A DNA stretch of 64,000 nucleotides, taken from the NCBI RefSeq assembly GCF_900070355.1, contig NZ_LN849456.1, forward strand, positions 992,001 through 1,056,000. The letters are read 5' to 3'. A program made the position numbers and the translations under genes. The notes under the pieces were generated by a model. It made no database searches, was not told the DNA's origin, and saw only the letters and a program-made list of their open reading frames with translations. Position 1 is the stretch's first letter; every line of letters begins with the position of its first letter. Source of the DNA: Devriesea agamarum (GTDB taxonomy: Bacteria > Actinomycetota > Actinomycetes > Actinomycetales > Dermabacteraceae). Shown piece after piece: positions 36,756 through 46,303 of this stretch.

Positions 36756-39416
36756 TCATGACCTGCTGGACGATTCACCGTGATCACCGGCGGCGTCTGC
36801 CTTGTGATCCGGTGCATCTGCGTCGGTTGCCACAACAGTCAGGCCGTCGTGGTCGGCCGCAAGGTCAACCTGCACCGTCTGCCCGTCGCGAACCTTCCCT
36901 TCCAAAATCAGCCGGGCGAGGTTGTCGCCGATCTCCTTTTGCACCAGCCTGCGCAATGGGCGCGCACCGTAGGCCGGGTCGAAGCCCTTTTCAGCCAGCC
37001 AGGCGGTTGCGGCGTCAGACACGTCGAGGCTGATCCGGCGGTCCTTCAGGCGCTTGGCCACGTCTTTAACCTGGAGGGTGACGATCTTGCCGAGTTCGCT
37101 CTGGGTGAGCGAGTCAAACATGACGATGTCATCCAACCGGTTGAGGAACTCCGGTTTGAACGCCGAGCGGACGATTCCCATCACGGCCTCGTGTTTAGCG
37201 CTTTCGCTCAGAGTCGAATCCTGTAGCGCATGCGACCCGAGATTCGAGGTGAGAATCAGGATCGTATTGCGGAAGTCCACGGTGCGACCCTGCCCGTCGG
37301 TTAGCCGGCCATCATCGAGCACCTGCAATAGGATGTCGAAAACATCCGGGTGGGCTTTTTCTACCTCGTCCATGAGCACAACCGAGTAGGGCCGACGACG
37401 CACAGATTCGGTGAGCTGGCCGCCCTCTTCGTAGCCGACATATCCCGGAGGGGCACCGACGAGCCGAGCCACACTGTGCTTCTCCCCGTATTCAGACATG
37501 TCGATACGCACCATGGCGCGTTCATCGTCGAAGAGGAATTCGGCCAGTGCTTTTGCAAGCTCGGTTTTGCCGACTCCGGTCGGGCCGAGGAAGAGGAATG
37601 AACCGGTGGGACGATTCGGATCAGATATTCCAGCGCGTGCGCGGCGCACCGCGTCGGCCACTTCGGCTACGGCGCGCTGCTGCCCAATCAGCCGGGCACC
37701 GATGATGGTTTCCATGTCTAGTAGCTTCTGGGTCTCTGACTGCAGTAGCCGCCCGGCAGGAATTCCGGTCCACGACGAGACAACTTCCGCGATATCGTCC
37801 GGTCCAACTTTTTCGGCTACCAGCGGCCGCTCTGCGAGGTCTTCTTTTTCCTCGCGTTCTTCGGCGTTTTCCAGCTCTTTTTTAAGCTGCGGAATATCGC
37901 CGTAGAGGATCTTCGAGGCGGTGGTTAGATCGCCTTCACGCTGAGCCCTATCGGCTTGCATCCTCAGGTTCTCGAGTCTGGCTTTGAGTTCACCGACCTG
38001 GTTTAATCCCGCTTTTTCGCGCTCCCATCGGGCGGATAGTGCGTCAGCCTTTTCTTTCTTGTCGGCGAGTTGCCGCCGCACAGATTCCAGCTGCGCTTCG
38101 CTCCCGGGATCATCAGTTCCCTTAAGAGCCATTTCTTCCATCCGCAGGCGGTCTACCATGCGCCGCAGCATGTCGAGTTCCACGGGGCTGGAGTCCAATT
38201 CCATCCGTTGCCGGGAGGCTGCTTCGTCGACGAGGTCAATCGCTTTGTCCGGTAGCTGGCGCCCGGTGATGTACCGGTCTGACAGGGTGGCAGCAGCGAC
38301 TAAAGCCGCATCGGTGATGGAGACTTTGTGGTGGGCTTCGTATTTGTCTTTGAGCCCGCGCAATATGGTCACGGTGTCTTCAACACTCGGTTCGCCGACG
38401 AAGACCTGCTGGAAGCGGCGTTCCAGGGCCGGATCTTTTTCGATTCGTTCGCGGTATTCATCGAGTGTGGTTGCACCCACCATCCGCAGTTCACCGCGGG
38501 CCAGCATCGGCTTGAGCATGTTCCCCGCGTCCATGGCACCCTCGGAGCCTCCGCCTGCTCCGACGACGGTGTGCAGCTCGTCGATAAAGGTGATGACCTG
38601 GCCGTCTGAATTGCGAATTTCGTCGAGCACTGCTTTCATGCGCTCTTCAAATTCGCCGCGATATTTAGAGCCGGCCACCATCGAGCCCAGGTCGAGGGAT
38701 ACGAGGGATTTCCCTTTCAGGGAATCGGGTACGTCTCCTTCCACGATCCGCTGCGCAAGGCCTTCTACGACTGCGGTTTTCCCGACACCGGGTTCACCGA
38801 TCAGCACCGGGTTGTTCTTCGTGCGCCGAGATAGCACCTGGACAACCCGGCGAATTTCAGCGTCACGGCCAATAACGGGGTCAAGTTTGCCTTCGCGGGC
38901 GGCAGCGGTGAGGTCAACACCGAACTTTTCGAGGCTGTTCAGGGTGCCCTCTGGGTTTTGTGTGTTCATGGACTGTTCTCCTCGGATCGCGGGAATCGCC
39001 TCTCGCAATGCTTTAGTGGTGGCACCTACCTGCCTGAGCAGTTTGGCGGCGTCGTCTTTGCCCTGTGAAATACCGACGAGCAGGTGCTCGGTTGAGATGT
39101 AGGTCTGGTGGTTCTCGACGGCTTCCTGGCGGGCGTAGTCAAGTGCGTCGTAGCCGGTGCCAGCGAATGTTGGATGCTCGGGGGCACCGGTTCCGCTGAC
39201 GCTCGGTAGGGCATACAGTTTGCGCATGACCTGCTGGCGCAGGTGGTCGATGTCGGCGCCGAGGTGTTTCAAAAGCGCGTATGCGATGCCGTCGCGTTGA
39301 TCTAGCAGTGCGCCCAGAAGGTGCAATGCGAGAACCTGGGGGTTCCTGGATTGTTCGGCGCGTTCTGCGGCGGCCGCGACCGCTTCCTGAGACTTAGTGG
39401 TGAATTGAAATTCCAC
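36756..39416 (-). CDS. clpB: ATP-dependent disaggregase ClpB
   Basis: ClpB is the Hsp100 ring that, with DnaK, pulls apart aggregated proteins after stress. The 886-residue protein has the Clp N-domain (1-145), AAA1 with Walker A GEPGVGKT (207-214) and [15 protein letters not shown], the ClpB-specific coiled-coil middle domain (about 400-525), and AAA2 with [19 protein letters not shown] and a GARPLRR sensor-2. The C-tail is longer than usual and ends in an Asp/His/Ala-rich stretch. The GTG start has AAGGAG five bases upstream. A HAIR operator lies 81 bases upstream, pointing to HspR repression. Confidence 0.97.
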   Translation of the reverse strand: MEFQFTTKSQEAVAAAAERAEQSRNPQVLALHLLGALLDQRDGIAYALLKHLGADIDHLRQQVMRKLYALPSVSGTGAPEHPTFAGTGYDALDYARQEAVENHQTYISTEHLLVGISQGKDDAAKLLRQVGATTKALREAIPAIRGEQSMNTQNPEGTLNSLEKFGVDLTAAAREGKLDPVIGRDAEIRRVVQVLSRRTKNNPVLIGEPGVGKTAVVEGLAQRIVEGDVPDSLKGKSLVSLDLGSMVAGSKYRGEFEERMKAVLDEIRNSDGQVITFIDELHTVVGAGGGSEGAMDAGNMLKPMLARGELRMVGATTLDEYRERIEKDPALERRFQQVFVGEPSVEDTVTILRGLKDKYEAHHKVSITDAALVAAATLSDRYITGRQLPDKAIDLVDEAASRQRMELDSSPVELDMLRRMVDRLRMEEMALKGTDDPGSEAQLESVRRQLADKKEKADALSARWEREKAGLNQVGELKARLENLRMQADRAQREGDLTTASKILYGDIPQLKKELENAEEREEKEDLAERPLVAEKVGPDDIAEVVSSWTGIPAGRLLQSETQKLLDMETIIGARLIGQQRAVAEVADAVRRARAGISDPNRPTGSFLFLGPTGVGKTELAKALAEFLFDDERAMVRIDMSEYGEKHSVARLVGAPPGYVGYEEGGQLTESVRRRPYSVVLMDEVEKAHPDVFDILLQVLDDGRLTDGQGRTVDFRNTILILTSNLGSHALQDSTLSESAKHEAVMGIVRSAFKPEFLNRLDDIVMFDSLTQSELGKIVTLQVKDVAKRLKDRRISLDVSDAATAWLAEKGFDPAYGARPLRRLVQKEIGDNLARLILEGKVRDGQTVQVDLAADHDGLTVVATDADAPDHKADAAGDHGESSSRS

Positions 39417-39496
39417 GGCGCTCCTTCGTCATGCCTTTGGTTCTCACGGGTGCTGTGGCACAGCTCCCGGGGTACACCGAGAACAACGATCCCAAG

Positions 39497-39517
39497 GTTG
39501 AGTCTATTCCACTCAAC
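39497..39517 (-). promoter_or_regulatory. HAIR operator (HspR-binding inverted repeat) of clpB
   Basis: GTTGAGT-N7-ACTCAAC matches the HspR-associated inverted repeat CTTGAGT-N7-ACTCAAG in 12 of 14 defined positions, and the two mismatches (the outer bases) preserve the symmetry. HspR is the actinobacterial repressor of dnaK and clpB. The site is in the clpB upstream region, where it can overlap the -35. The remaining bases of the 322-base gap up to 39738 show no gene. Confidence 0.85.
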
Positions 39518-39738
39518 TATCTAGATATGAGCCGGATCTCAGGACTCCCAATCCGCCAGCCTCACCGCCTCGCGAGGCGCAAACATCCCAAACCTAGTCA
39601 ATATCCACGGCGACAACACGACATGTCGTACCTCACCTTTATCCTAGATCGAGATGCCGGAGTTCTCTGTGACACATCCTCCCGATGCCCACGCCCAAAC
39701 TTCGCGCGACCGACGTACCGTTTCACAAAGGACTGGTC

Positions 39739-41058
39739 ATGCCGTTTACCCCGCTTCCCCCCGGCTATACCGGCAACCAGCCCGATACCGGTCCGCGCCA
39801 GCCAGCCGCCCCAGACCGCCTCAGGTTTACCTCCGTCAACGCAACCATCGCGGCAACCCCCCTGCGCACCATTCTGCTCTGGATCGCCGCATCCCTACTC
39901 GGCGTCGGTTTACTGATCGCCCTAGCGTTCCCTCTACTCTGGGCGGGCCTGGGCACCGTGACCTTCTTTTCGGTCATGGCATTTTTCTCCCTCGCCACAG
40001 TCACGGCCATCATGATGCTGGCAAATTTCTGGCATCCGCAGCCCATCGTGCTCACCATCTTGGCAATTCTCTGGGGAGCCGTCCCCACCGCCGGCATCGC
40101 AATACTCCTAGAAACAGTGTTAGACCTCATCGTTTTCACACTGACTAACTCCCCCGAGCTCGCCCATCAGTTCTCAATGGCGCTGAGCGCTCCCGTCATC
40201 GAAGAAGTGCTCAAGGGGCTCGGCCTGCTGGCCCTCCTCTTAGCGGCGCGGAAAAACTTTAACGGCCCTCTCGATGGCCTCGTCTTTGGAGCCCTGATCG
40301 GAGGCGGCTTCGCCTTTATCGAAAATATCCAGTACTACATCAGCGGCTATGAAGAGTACGGCGCAATCGGCGGCGGCGTTTTAATCCTGATGCGTGGAGT
40401 GGGAAGCATCTTCTTACACCCGCTATTCACCTCGTTGACGGGGCTCATCATGGGTGCGGCCACCCGCGCATGGGGCACCGTTGCGGGGGCGCTGATATTT
40501 TTTGGTGCTGTCTGGCCCGCGATTGTCTTGCACTTTGGCTGGAACCTCGCTGCCTTAACGTCCGATGGGGCAATAGTTTTAATCAGCTTCCTCGTGCTCT
40601 TCACCCTCTCCGCTCTATGGCTCGCGCTAATTGGCCTGCTCCTTTACGACCAGGCGCGCCTGATGCGGGCTCGCCTCACCGATTACGTCCATGAAGGGTG
40701 GCTCTTACCCCAGGAAGTCCACATGCTCGGCAGCTCGAAAGGGCGCCGCGAGGCCAAACGCTGGGCAGCGACATTCGGTGCGACCACGCTCATGCAAAGA
40801 TTCATCAAAGACGCTGCTGAACTCGCCTTAGCCCGGCAGCGCATCCTGGCCGACGGCCCCTCACCCGCCCGCCTCACTGAGGAGCGGCACCTGCTGAGCC
40901 AGGCCATCGCCGACCGTCAAGAATTGCTGTCCCGAGCATCTTCAATGACGATCCAGCAACCGGTCCAGCTCCCGCCGCTCCTTCTTAGTGGGCCGCCCAC
41001 TACCGGGATCACGCCGCGGGGGCCGAGCCAGCATCTGGGGCAGTGGCGGGGGCGTTAA
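39739..41058 (+). CDS. PrsW-family intramembrane metalloprotease
   Basis: PrsW proteases cleave membrane-bound anti-sigma factors or other substrates within the membrane. The 439-residue protein has eight or so hydrophobic segments and the family motifs EEVLK (155-159), FIENIQYY (about 192-199) and a conserved His in FLHPLFTSLTG. The C-terminal ~120 residues are soluble and not part of the core. ATG 39739 has AAAGGA six bases upstream. The final 39 codons lie antisense to the end of the S4-protein gene, giving a 117-base convergent overlap. Confidence 0.9.
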   Translation: MPFTPLPPGYTGNQPDTGPRQPAAPDRLRFTSVNATIAATPLRTILLWIAASLLGVGLLIALAFPLLWAGLGTVTFFSVMAFFSLATVTAIMMLANFWHPQPIVLTILAILWGAVPTAGIAILLETVLDLIVFTLTNSPELAHQFSMALSAPVIEEVLKGLGLLALLLAARKNFNGPLDGLVFGALIGGGFAFIENIQYYISGYEEYGAIGGGVLILMRGVGSIFLHPLFTSLTGLIMGAATRAWGTVAGALIFFGAVWPAIVLHFGWNLAALTSDGAIVLISFLVLFTLSALWLALIGLLLYDQARLMRARLTDYVHEGWLLPQEVHMLGSSKGRREAKRWAATFGATTLMQRFIKDAAELALARQRILADGPSPARLTEERHLLSQAIADRQELLSRASSMTIQQPVQLPPLLLSGPPTTGITPRGPSQHLGQWRGR

Positions 41059-41457
41059 ATCCTCATAAGCAGTCACGGCAATCGGAGCCCCTACACGGCG
41101 GGCAATGATCCGGCGCACCCGATAAATATGCTCAACACCGGGTTTCCGCAGCCGCACCTCATCACCGACCCGGACCGCCTGAGCAGCCTTCACCGGAGCA
41201 CCATTTAACCGCACATGGCCGCCCCGGCACTGCGCCGTAGCCGCAGACCTGGTCTTCGTCAGTCTCACCGCCCACAGCCAAACATCTAGCCGGACGCTTG
41301 CGGGGTCACCCGGCAACGGGCCTGGACTCGGTTCGAGCGCGGACACCTCGGACGGCTGTTTCACATCCCCACTCACAGCGCCCACTGCACCGCCCCCACG
41401 GCCAGGATCCTGCCCAAGCCCGTGACTGCTAGGGCCACCGTGTCTCGACGCACTCAT
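40942..41457 (-). CDS. S4-domain RNA-binding protein (HslR/RqcP-like)
   Basis: The S4 fold runs from about residue 56 (VRLDVWLWAVRLTKTRSAATAQCRGG) through HVRLNGAPVKAAQAVRVGDEVRL. This resembles Hsp15/RqcP proteins, which bind 50S-nascent-chain complexes during ribosome rescue. The first 50 residues are Gly/Pro-rich and unconserved. The C-terminal tail with RPTKKERRELDRLL is common in actinobacterial members, so the stop position is credible despite the antisense overlap with prsW. ATG 41457 has GGAAAGG upstream. Confidence 0.88.
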   Translation of the reverse strand: MSASRHGGPSSHGLGQDPGRGGGAVGAVSGDVKQPSEVSALEPSPGPLPGDPASVRLDVWLWAVRLTKTRSAATAQCRGGHVRLNGAPVKAAQAVRVGDEVRLRKPGVEHIYRVRRIIARRVGAPIAVTAYEDLTPPPLPQMLARPPRRDPGSGRPTKKERRELDRLLDRH

Positions 41458-41606
41458 GCTGCTGCCTTTCCATCAACGCCAGGCTCTAATACTTTGCCGT
41501 CAACCGCTAGCCTTCTAACACCAGTCCCCGTCTCTGTGCCACGAATAACCGTGAACCTTGAGCTCCAATCCCCACAAACTAAACCAATCCAGCGACAGGC
41601 CGGGGG

Positions 41607-42587
41607 TTAACGGCCAACGCGTGCGCCCGCCCCATCGCCGAAAGCTACTCCAGGTCCGTCGGTGGACACCACCCCATCGCCAGAGACCTCCTCGTCACCA
41701 GATGCACAGTCAGCCTGACTCACGAGGTCTATCACCGCGGGACGCATCGCGCCCAACCACACCGCCCGCAGCGACCGAGTGAGATCCAACCCAGGAACCT
41801 CCAGCGCAACCAGATTCCCGGCAGCGACCGCACCATCTACCGCCGAAATACCGAGCACTGCCGGAGCTGTGCCCGCCAGCGCCGCGGTGCGCACGGCCTG
41901 GTTACTGGACACTTCCAATGCGGGCGGCACGGGATGAAACGGCGCAAGTTCCTCGTCGAGAACCTGCCTGGTCCCACTTCCTTCCTCACGAACAATCAAA
42001 GGCATCGACGCGACCTCGCTCGGACTAACCCATTCCCGATGTGCCCAGCGATGAGTCGGGGCAACCACCAGCACCAGCCGATCCGTCGCCACGATTTCAG
42101 AGGACAACCCCTCCAAAGTGCCCCGATTTTCGACGAATCCAAGGTCGCACTGCTTAGAGCGCACCTTATGGAGAACCGTCGCGGAATTGTGGACGGCCAG
42201 GTCTAGGCACAGATGCGGCGAGCGCGCTCGCAACCGGGCAAGGAACGCCGGGACCAAATGGTCGGCAACAGTTTGACTCGCCGTGACCCGCAACCTGCCC
42301 GGACCCGATGCACCGGAACACTCATCCGCAACAGCGAGCAGAGCCTCCATCGCCTCCAAAACGGTTCGCGCCTCAGCAATAAGACGACGACCCGCAGGCG
42401 TCGGGGCAGCGCCCCGAGCATGTCTGGTCATGAGCTCCACGCCGAGTCCCCGTTCTAGTTTGCGCAGAGCACGCGAAGCATTAGGTTGAGCGATTCTCAG
42501 TGCACGGGCAGCACCCCCGACCGATCCGGTGTCCGCGATAGCGACCAGAAGCCGCAGTTCCATCAGGTCGGGACAGCGAGTAGGCAT
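41607..42587 (-). CDS. LysR-family transcriptional regulator
   Basis: The winged HTH (about 9-66) reads LMELRLLVAIADTGSVGGAARALRIAQPNASRALRKLERGLG, followed by the periplasmic-binding-like effector domain (about 95-295). An acidic Gly/Asp-rich tail of about 30 residues closes the protein. It is divergent from a YeiH-type transporter, as in the known LysR/YeiH pairs, and so is its likely activator. The ATG lies within a palindrome and has a TATCAT -10 six bases upstream, which suggests a leaderless, self-repressed gene. Confidence 0.93.
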   Translation of the reverse strand: MPTRCPDLMELRLLVAIADTGSVGGAARALRIAQPNASRALRKLERGLGVELMTRHARGAAPTPAGRRLIAEARTVLEAMEALLAVADECSGASGPGRLRVTASQTVADHLVPAFLARLRARSPHLCLDLAVHNSATVLHKVRSKQCDLGFVENRGTLEGLSSEIVATDRLVLVVAPTHRWAHREWVSPSEVASMPLIVREEGSGTRQVLDEELAPFHPVPPALEVSSNQAVRTAALAGTAPAVLGISAVDGAVAAGNLVALEVPGLDLTRSLRAVWLGAMRPAVIDLVSQADCASGDEEVSGDGVVSTDGPGVAFGDGAGARVGR

Positions 42588-42604
42588 ACCTAAATGATAT
42601 GCCT
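42582..42604. promoter_or_regulatory. Palindromic operator over the lysR start
   Basis: AGGCATA (42582-42588) and TATGCCT (42598-42604) are perfect inverted repeats with a nine-base centre. The repeat covers the lysR start codon (42585-42587) and its -10 hexamer (minus strand TATCAT at 42594-42599). A protein bound here would block lysR and could act on the divergent transporter promoter. Confidence 0.65.
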
Positions 42605-42659
42605 AACATGGCAAACCGAGGACTACTGCTGGTCATTGCAAACCGTCAAGCTTGACCGC

Positions 42660-43751
42660 ATGACCGATACCCAATTAGCGACCCGACCCGCACCCCCAAC
42701 TCAAGCTGCTTCACCCATACCCGGCCTTATTTTTTGTGCACTTGGCGCCATCGCCAGTGTTCTGATCAACCACTGGGTACCATCCGTCAGCGCCCTGCTC
42801 GTGGCCATTTTGCTCGGTGCAATCCTCGCCAACCTGCGCCCGTTACCCACGGGTTTCGCCCCGGGGATCGCCATCTCATCGCGGCGCCTGCTCCGGCTCG
42901 GAATTGTCCTATTGGGTTTAAATCTCCTTCTCACAGATGTTTTAGCGCTGGGATGGGCCATGATCCTGGTGGTCATCGCCATCGTGGGGATCGGCCTACT
43001 CACCGGCATCATGGTCGGACGAGCTCTCGGCCTGAGCCCAACCCAGTCCCTTTTGATTGCGTGCGGGTTCTCCATCTGCGGCGCAGCCGCCGTCGCCGCA
43101 GCCGACGGGGTGTTAGTCGATGAGTCAACGCGCACCCACCACAGCGCTCGCAGCAACCAAGCAGCCTCGGCCACAACCCGCATCACCTCCAAGGAAGAAG
43201 AAGTGGTGACGGCCGTCGCCCTCGTGGTGATCTTCGGCACAATCATGATTCCGCTCATCCCCCTGCTCTCCCACCTTCTCGGGCTCAGCTCCGAGCAAGC
43301 CGGACTGTGGGCGGGCGGATCCATCCACGAAGTGGCCCAGGTGGTGGCCGCCGGAGGCATTATCAGCGGCGGGGCGCTGGCGGTTGCGGTCGTCGTCAAA
43401 CTAGCTCGCGTGCTGATGCTCGCCCCCGTCATGACCATCATCGCGGTGCGGCAAAGACGCAAAATCGGCGACAACCCCGCTATTCGCAAACCGCCATTGG
43501 TTCCGCTTTTTGTGATCGGTTTTTGCTGCGCCGTCGCGGTACGCTCATTCGGCCTAATTCCAGTGGGGTGGCTGGGCCCCGTATCGGTAGTGCAGACCTT
43601 TCTTCTGGCCGCCGCTATGTTCGCGCTCGGCACCGGGGTCCGGATATCCACTCTGCGCGGGGTCGGACTTCGCCCGTTCGTACTCGGCGCTATCGTGACC
43701 GCGGTGGTCTCCGCGGTATCACTGGGCGGGGTGCTGCTTACCCACCCTTAA
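42660..43751 (+). CDS. YeiH-family putative sulfate/anion exporter
   Basis: The 363-residue protein has about ten membrane segments and the family blocks RLLRLGIVLLGLNLL, CGFSICGAAAVAA and GGSIHEVAQVVAAGGIISG. YeiH proteins (Cons_hypoth698/UPF0324) are called putative sulfate exporters, but substrates are poorly defined. A hydrophilic insert of about 30 residues lies around 155-180. ATG 42660 is the best start; no ribosome-binding site is visible, and the -10-like AAGCTT six bases upstream is weak. It is divergent from the LysR regulator. Confidence 0.88.
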   Translation: MTDTQLATRPAPPTQAASPIPGLIFCALGAIASVLINHWVPSVSALLVAILLGAILANLRPLPTGFAPGIAISSRRLLRLGIVLLGLNLLLTDVLALGWAMILVVIAIVGIGLLTGIMVGRALGLSPTQSLLIACGFSICGAAAVAAADGVLVDESTRTHHSARSNQAASATTRITSKEEEVVTAVALVVIFGTIMIPLIPLLSHLLGLSSEQAGLWAGGSIHEVAQVVAAGGIISGGALAVAVVVKLARVLMLAPVMTIIAVRQRRKIGDNPAIRKPPLVPLFVIGFCCAVAVRSFGLIPVGWLGPVSVVQTFLLAAAMFALGTGVRISTLRGVGLRPFVLGAIVTAVVSAVSLGGVLLTHP

Positions 43752-43761
43752 ATAGCCGGGC

Positions 43762-44274
43762 CTAGCACTCACAATGAGTGCGCACGTAGTCAACAACCCC
43801 GGCGACTGCCGGACGAAGAACCGTCAGCGTACGCTCGAAATCTTCTGAACCGCCGTACCAGGGATCACGGATCCCGAGATCAGCACCGGGACCCGACGGC
43901 GCCTCAGGATCAAAAGAACGCATGAGATGGATCCGCCCGGCCACCGAATCGGCCTGCGGTCCGAGCGAATCCGTGAGGGCCCGCAGGCCGTCCAGATGAT
44001 CGTGATCCATTGCCAAAATCAGATCGCGTTCTCGCAGCATGTCAGCAGATACTTCCCGTGCCCGGTGCGCCAACGTATCAATACCGAGCTCATCCATAAC
44101 AGCTGCCGCCCGGCGGTCAATGGGGTTGCCAACTTCCCAGTGGGAGGTCGCCGCGGAATCAATTTCAACCTGATCAGCCAGCCCTGCCTCGTCAAAAGCG
44201 CGGCGCAACAGATATTCAGCCATAGGTGAGCGACAAATATTGCCGGTGCACACGGTCACGATGCGAAAGGTCAT
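43762..44274 (-). CDS. Low-molecular-weight protein-tyrosine phosphatase
   Basis: The active-site loop C9-TGNIC-R15-S and the general acid Asp137 in RDPWYGG define the family. The protein is 170 residues. Such phosphatases often act on bacterial tyrosine kinases of polysaccharide export, but no such kinase is near. A minus-strand TACGAT hexamer lies six bases before the ATG, so the gene is probably leaderless. It is divergent from the nucleoside hydrolase. Confidence 0.94.
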   Translation of the reverse strand: MTFRIVTVCTGNICRSPMAEYLLRRAFDEAGLADQVEIDSAATSHWEVGNPIDRRAAAVMDELGIDTLAHRAREVSADMLRERDLILAMDHDHLDGLRALTDSLGPQADSVAGRIHLMRSFDPEAPSGPGADLGIRDPWYGGSEDFERTLTVLRPAVAGVVDYVRTHCEC

Positions 44275-44280
44275 AGCAGC

Positions 44281-44286
44281 ATCGTA
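44281..44286 (-). promoter_or_regulatory. -10 element of the tyrosine phosphatase gene (leaderless)
   Basis: Minus-strand TACGAT stands exactly six bases before the ATG at 44274. Confidence 0.5.
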
Positions 44287-44314
44287 AAAGGAAATGCGAA
44301 ACCAGCGCGATCAG

Positions 44315-44320
44315 TACACT
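44315..44320 (+). promoter_or_regulatory. -10 element of the nucleoside hydrolase operon (leaderless)
   Basis: TACACT ends six bases before a GTG at 44327. The same hexamer and spacing occur at the leuS leader. No good -35 is visible. Confidence 0.45.
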
Positions 44321-44326
44321 GTCGGG

Positions 44327-45421
44327 GTGCTGCCGCTCTCATCTGATCGCGCCACCCGCCGCAAAGTCCTCCTTGACTGCGACACCGGGATCGACGACTC
44401 CCTCGCGCTGTGTTATCTGCTCGCGCGTGATGACGTTGATCTCCTCGGCATCGCATGCACGGCGGGTAATGTCCCGGTGGATGCGGTCGTGCGCAATAAC
44501 CAAGGCTGGCTTGAACTCACCGGGAATACCGGAATTCCAATCGCCCGCGGCAGCGAGCAACCACTCGCCTGCGCGCTCATGACCTGCGAAGATACCCACG
44601 GCCCCGAAGGGGTCGGATACGCCCATCTGCCACCTGGACGCAACCCCCTCGATTCGCGCAGCGCCGCTCAGCTGTGGGTCGATACGGTGCGAGCGTATCC
44701 CGGTGAGGTCACCGGAATCGTGATCGGCCCCACCACGAACCTCGCACTAGCCCTAGACCTCGAACCAGACCTGCCGCGGCTATTAAAAACACTCGTCATC
44801 ATGGGCGGGGCCATCAATCATCGCGGCAATACCATGCCCACCACAGAGTGGAATGTCGCCGTCGATCCAGAAGCGCTAGCCCGGGTTATCGACGCATTTT
44901 CTGTTCTGCCACCGCAACGGCTCCCGATCCTCGCGCCCCTGGATGCTACCGAACGGATTGAACTCTTGCCAGAGCACCTGGATGCTCTTGCCCCCACCGG
45001 ACAGGACGGCACCCCCCTGCCAGAATCCGAGGTGCTCACCGCCCTGCGAGATGCGTTCCGCTTCTATTTCGCGTTCCATGAGGCCGACGGGCTCGGATAT
45101 CTCGCTCACGCCCACGATCCGTTCGTGACGGCTGTCGCCACGACTCTCTCCGAGTCCGGTAAGACACCGTTTGCGCGCACGACGCCGGTGGCCGTCGGGG
45201 TTGAACTCATCGGTACGTTGACCCGGGGGCAGGTGGTGGCTGATTGGCTCGGACGCTGGAACAAGCCCGCGACCCTGCGCATTCTGGTTAATCCCAACCC
45301 GGAAGCTTTTTTTGTCCACCTCACCGATACTGTGCGGCCCTGGCTCGCTGACCAGGCACAGTCTGCCTCTTCGGGGTATAATCCCTCACCCCTTGCGCCA
45401 GCACCTCGCGACTATAGGTAG
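44327..45421 (+). CDS. Inosine/uridine-preferring nucleoside hydrolase
   Basis: The enzyme cleaves ribonucleosides to base and ribose. It has the calcium-binding LLDCDTGIDDSLAL near the N-terminus, GIPIARGSEQPL, VIGPTTNLALAL, LVIMGGAINHRGN, EWNVAVDPEA and a C-terminal HDPFVTAVA with the conserved His-Asp. Length is 364 residues. The start is uncertain: GTG 44327 fits the leaderless pattern, and an ATG at 44294 has AAAGGA only two bases before it. It is followed after 56 bases by an ECF transporter, which suggests that imported nucleosides are its substrate. Confidence 0.9.
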   Translation: MLPLSSDRATRRKVLLDCDTGIDDSLALCYLLARDDVDLLGIACTAGNVPVDAVVRNNQGWLELTGNTGIPIARGSEQPLACALMTCEDTHGPEGVGYAHLPPGRNPLDSRSAAQLWVDTVRAYPGEVTGIVIGPTTNLALALDLEPDLPRLLKTLVIMGGAINHRGNTMPTTEWNVAVDPEALARVIDAFSVLPPQRLPILAPLDATERIELLPEHLDALAPTGQDGTPLPESEVLTALRDAFRFYFAFHEADGLGYLAHAHDPFVTAVATTLSESGKTPFARTTPVAVGVELIGTLTRGQVVADWLGRWNKPATLRILVNPNPEAFFVHLTDTVRPWLADQAQSASSGYNPSPLAPAPRDYR

Positions 45422-45477
45422 GATCCCCTACCGACCTCTCGCTCTTCTCTCTCCCCCCACCACCAGGAGGACCAGCC

Positions 45478-46299
45478 ATGACAGTGAACACCAGTAACTC
45501 AGAGGAACCTGCCTCTGGATGGGGGCCACGGAGTGTTCGCTCCTGGCCCCTCATCACCCTCGGTGCGGTGATCATCGCCGCCACTTACCTGGGGATCATC
45601 CTCACCCAATCGACGACCCTCGGACACGATCTCGGCCCCACCACGCTGGTGGTGCTCGCGGGCTACCTGGCGGGCGCTGTGCTGATTGCGATGGGCACCT
45701 TACCCACCCTGACAACCCGCACCTTGGTGCTGGTGCCCGGCGCCATCGCAACCAATATTGTCGCTGGTCAGATCGTGGGGGTGAGTCCTCTCCCGCTGTA
45801 TCTCGATTCACTCGGCACGGTGCTCGTGGCGATTCTCGCCGGTCCTGCGGCCGGTGCCGCAACCGGGGTCTTGACCAATCTGCTGTGGGGTCTGGTGACT
45901 CCCAGCGCCATTCCTTTCGCGGCTGGATCTGCGCTGGTGGGTTGCGCAGCCGGTTTATGGGCTCGCCTGCTGTTGCGGCGTAGGATCCAAAGCCACATCT
46001 TGCGCCTTGGCCTGTTTACTGTGGCCGGTGGACTCACAGGGGTCCTCACCGGGATGCTGTCGGCGCCAGTGGCGGCCTTTGTGTTCGGCGGCGGCCTCGG
46101 GGTTGGAACCGGTTCGCTGGTGGCGGTACTGCAAGCAAGTGGACAGTCGATGCTCGAGGCAGCCACCGTGCAATCACTCATTTCTGATCCGCTCGACAAA
46201 GCCCTTTGCTTCCTGATCGCCGTAACCGCTGCCGGGCTCTTGCCGACCCGGCTACTCGCCCGGTTTCCAGCTCCCGCCCGCGGCATATACCTGCGGTAG
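45478..46299 (+). CDS. ECF transporter substrate-binding (S) component
   Basis: The 273-residue protein has six or more hydrophobic segments and the block PLYLDSLGTVLVAILAGPAAGAATGVLTNLLWGL, which recurs in ECF S components of unassigned or nucleoside-like specificity. It binds the substrate in the membrane. GGAGG lies seven bases before the ATG, the strongest ribosome-binding site of the region. The neighbouring nucleoside hydrolase points to a nucleoside or nucleobase as substrate, by inference. Confidence 0.85.
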   Translation: MTVNTSNSEEPASGWGPRSVRSWPLITLGAVIIAATYLGIILTQSTTLGHDLGPTTLVVLAGYLAGAVLIAMGTLPTLTTRTLVLVPGAIATNIVAGQIVGVSPLPLYLDSLGTVLVAILAGPAAGAATGVLTNLLWGLVTPSAIPFAAGSALVGCAAGLWARLLLRRRIQSHILRLGLFTVAGGLTGVLTGMLSAPVAAFVFGGGLGVGTGSLVAVLQASGQSMLEAATVQSLISDPLDKALCFLIAVTAAGLLPTRLLARFPAPARGIYLR

Positions 46300-46303
46300 T
46301 TCG

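Noticed and set aside
37984-39102. 372-residue plus-strand open frame opposite clpB
   Set aside because: It is the mirror of a strongly conserved ClpB frame, is Ser/Arg-rich, has no ribosome-binding site and resembles no family.
42701-43651. 316-residue minus-strand open frame opposite the YeiH-type gene
   Set aside because: It is rich in Arg, Thr and Met as expected of the mirror of a membrane protein, and the YeiH frame has clear family motifs.
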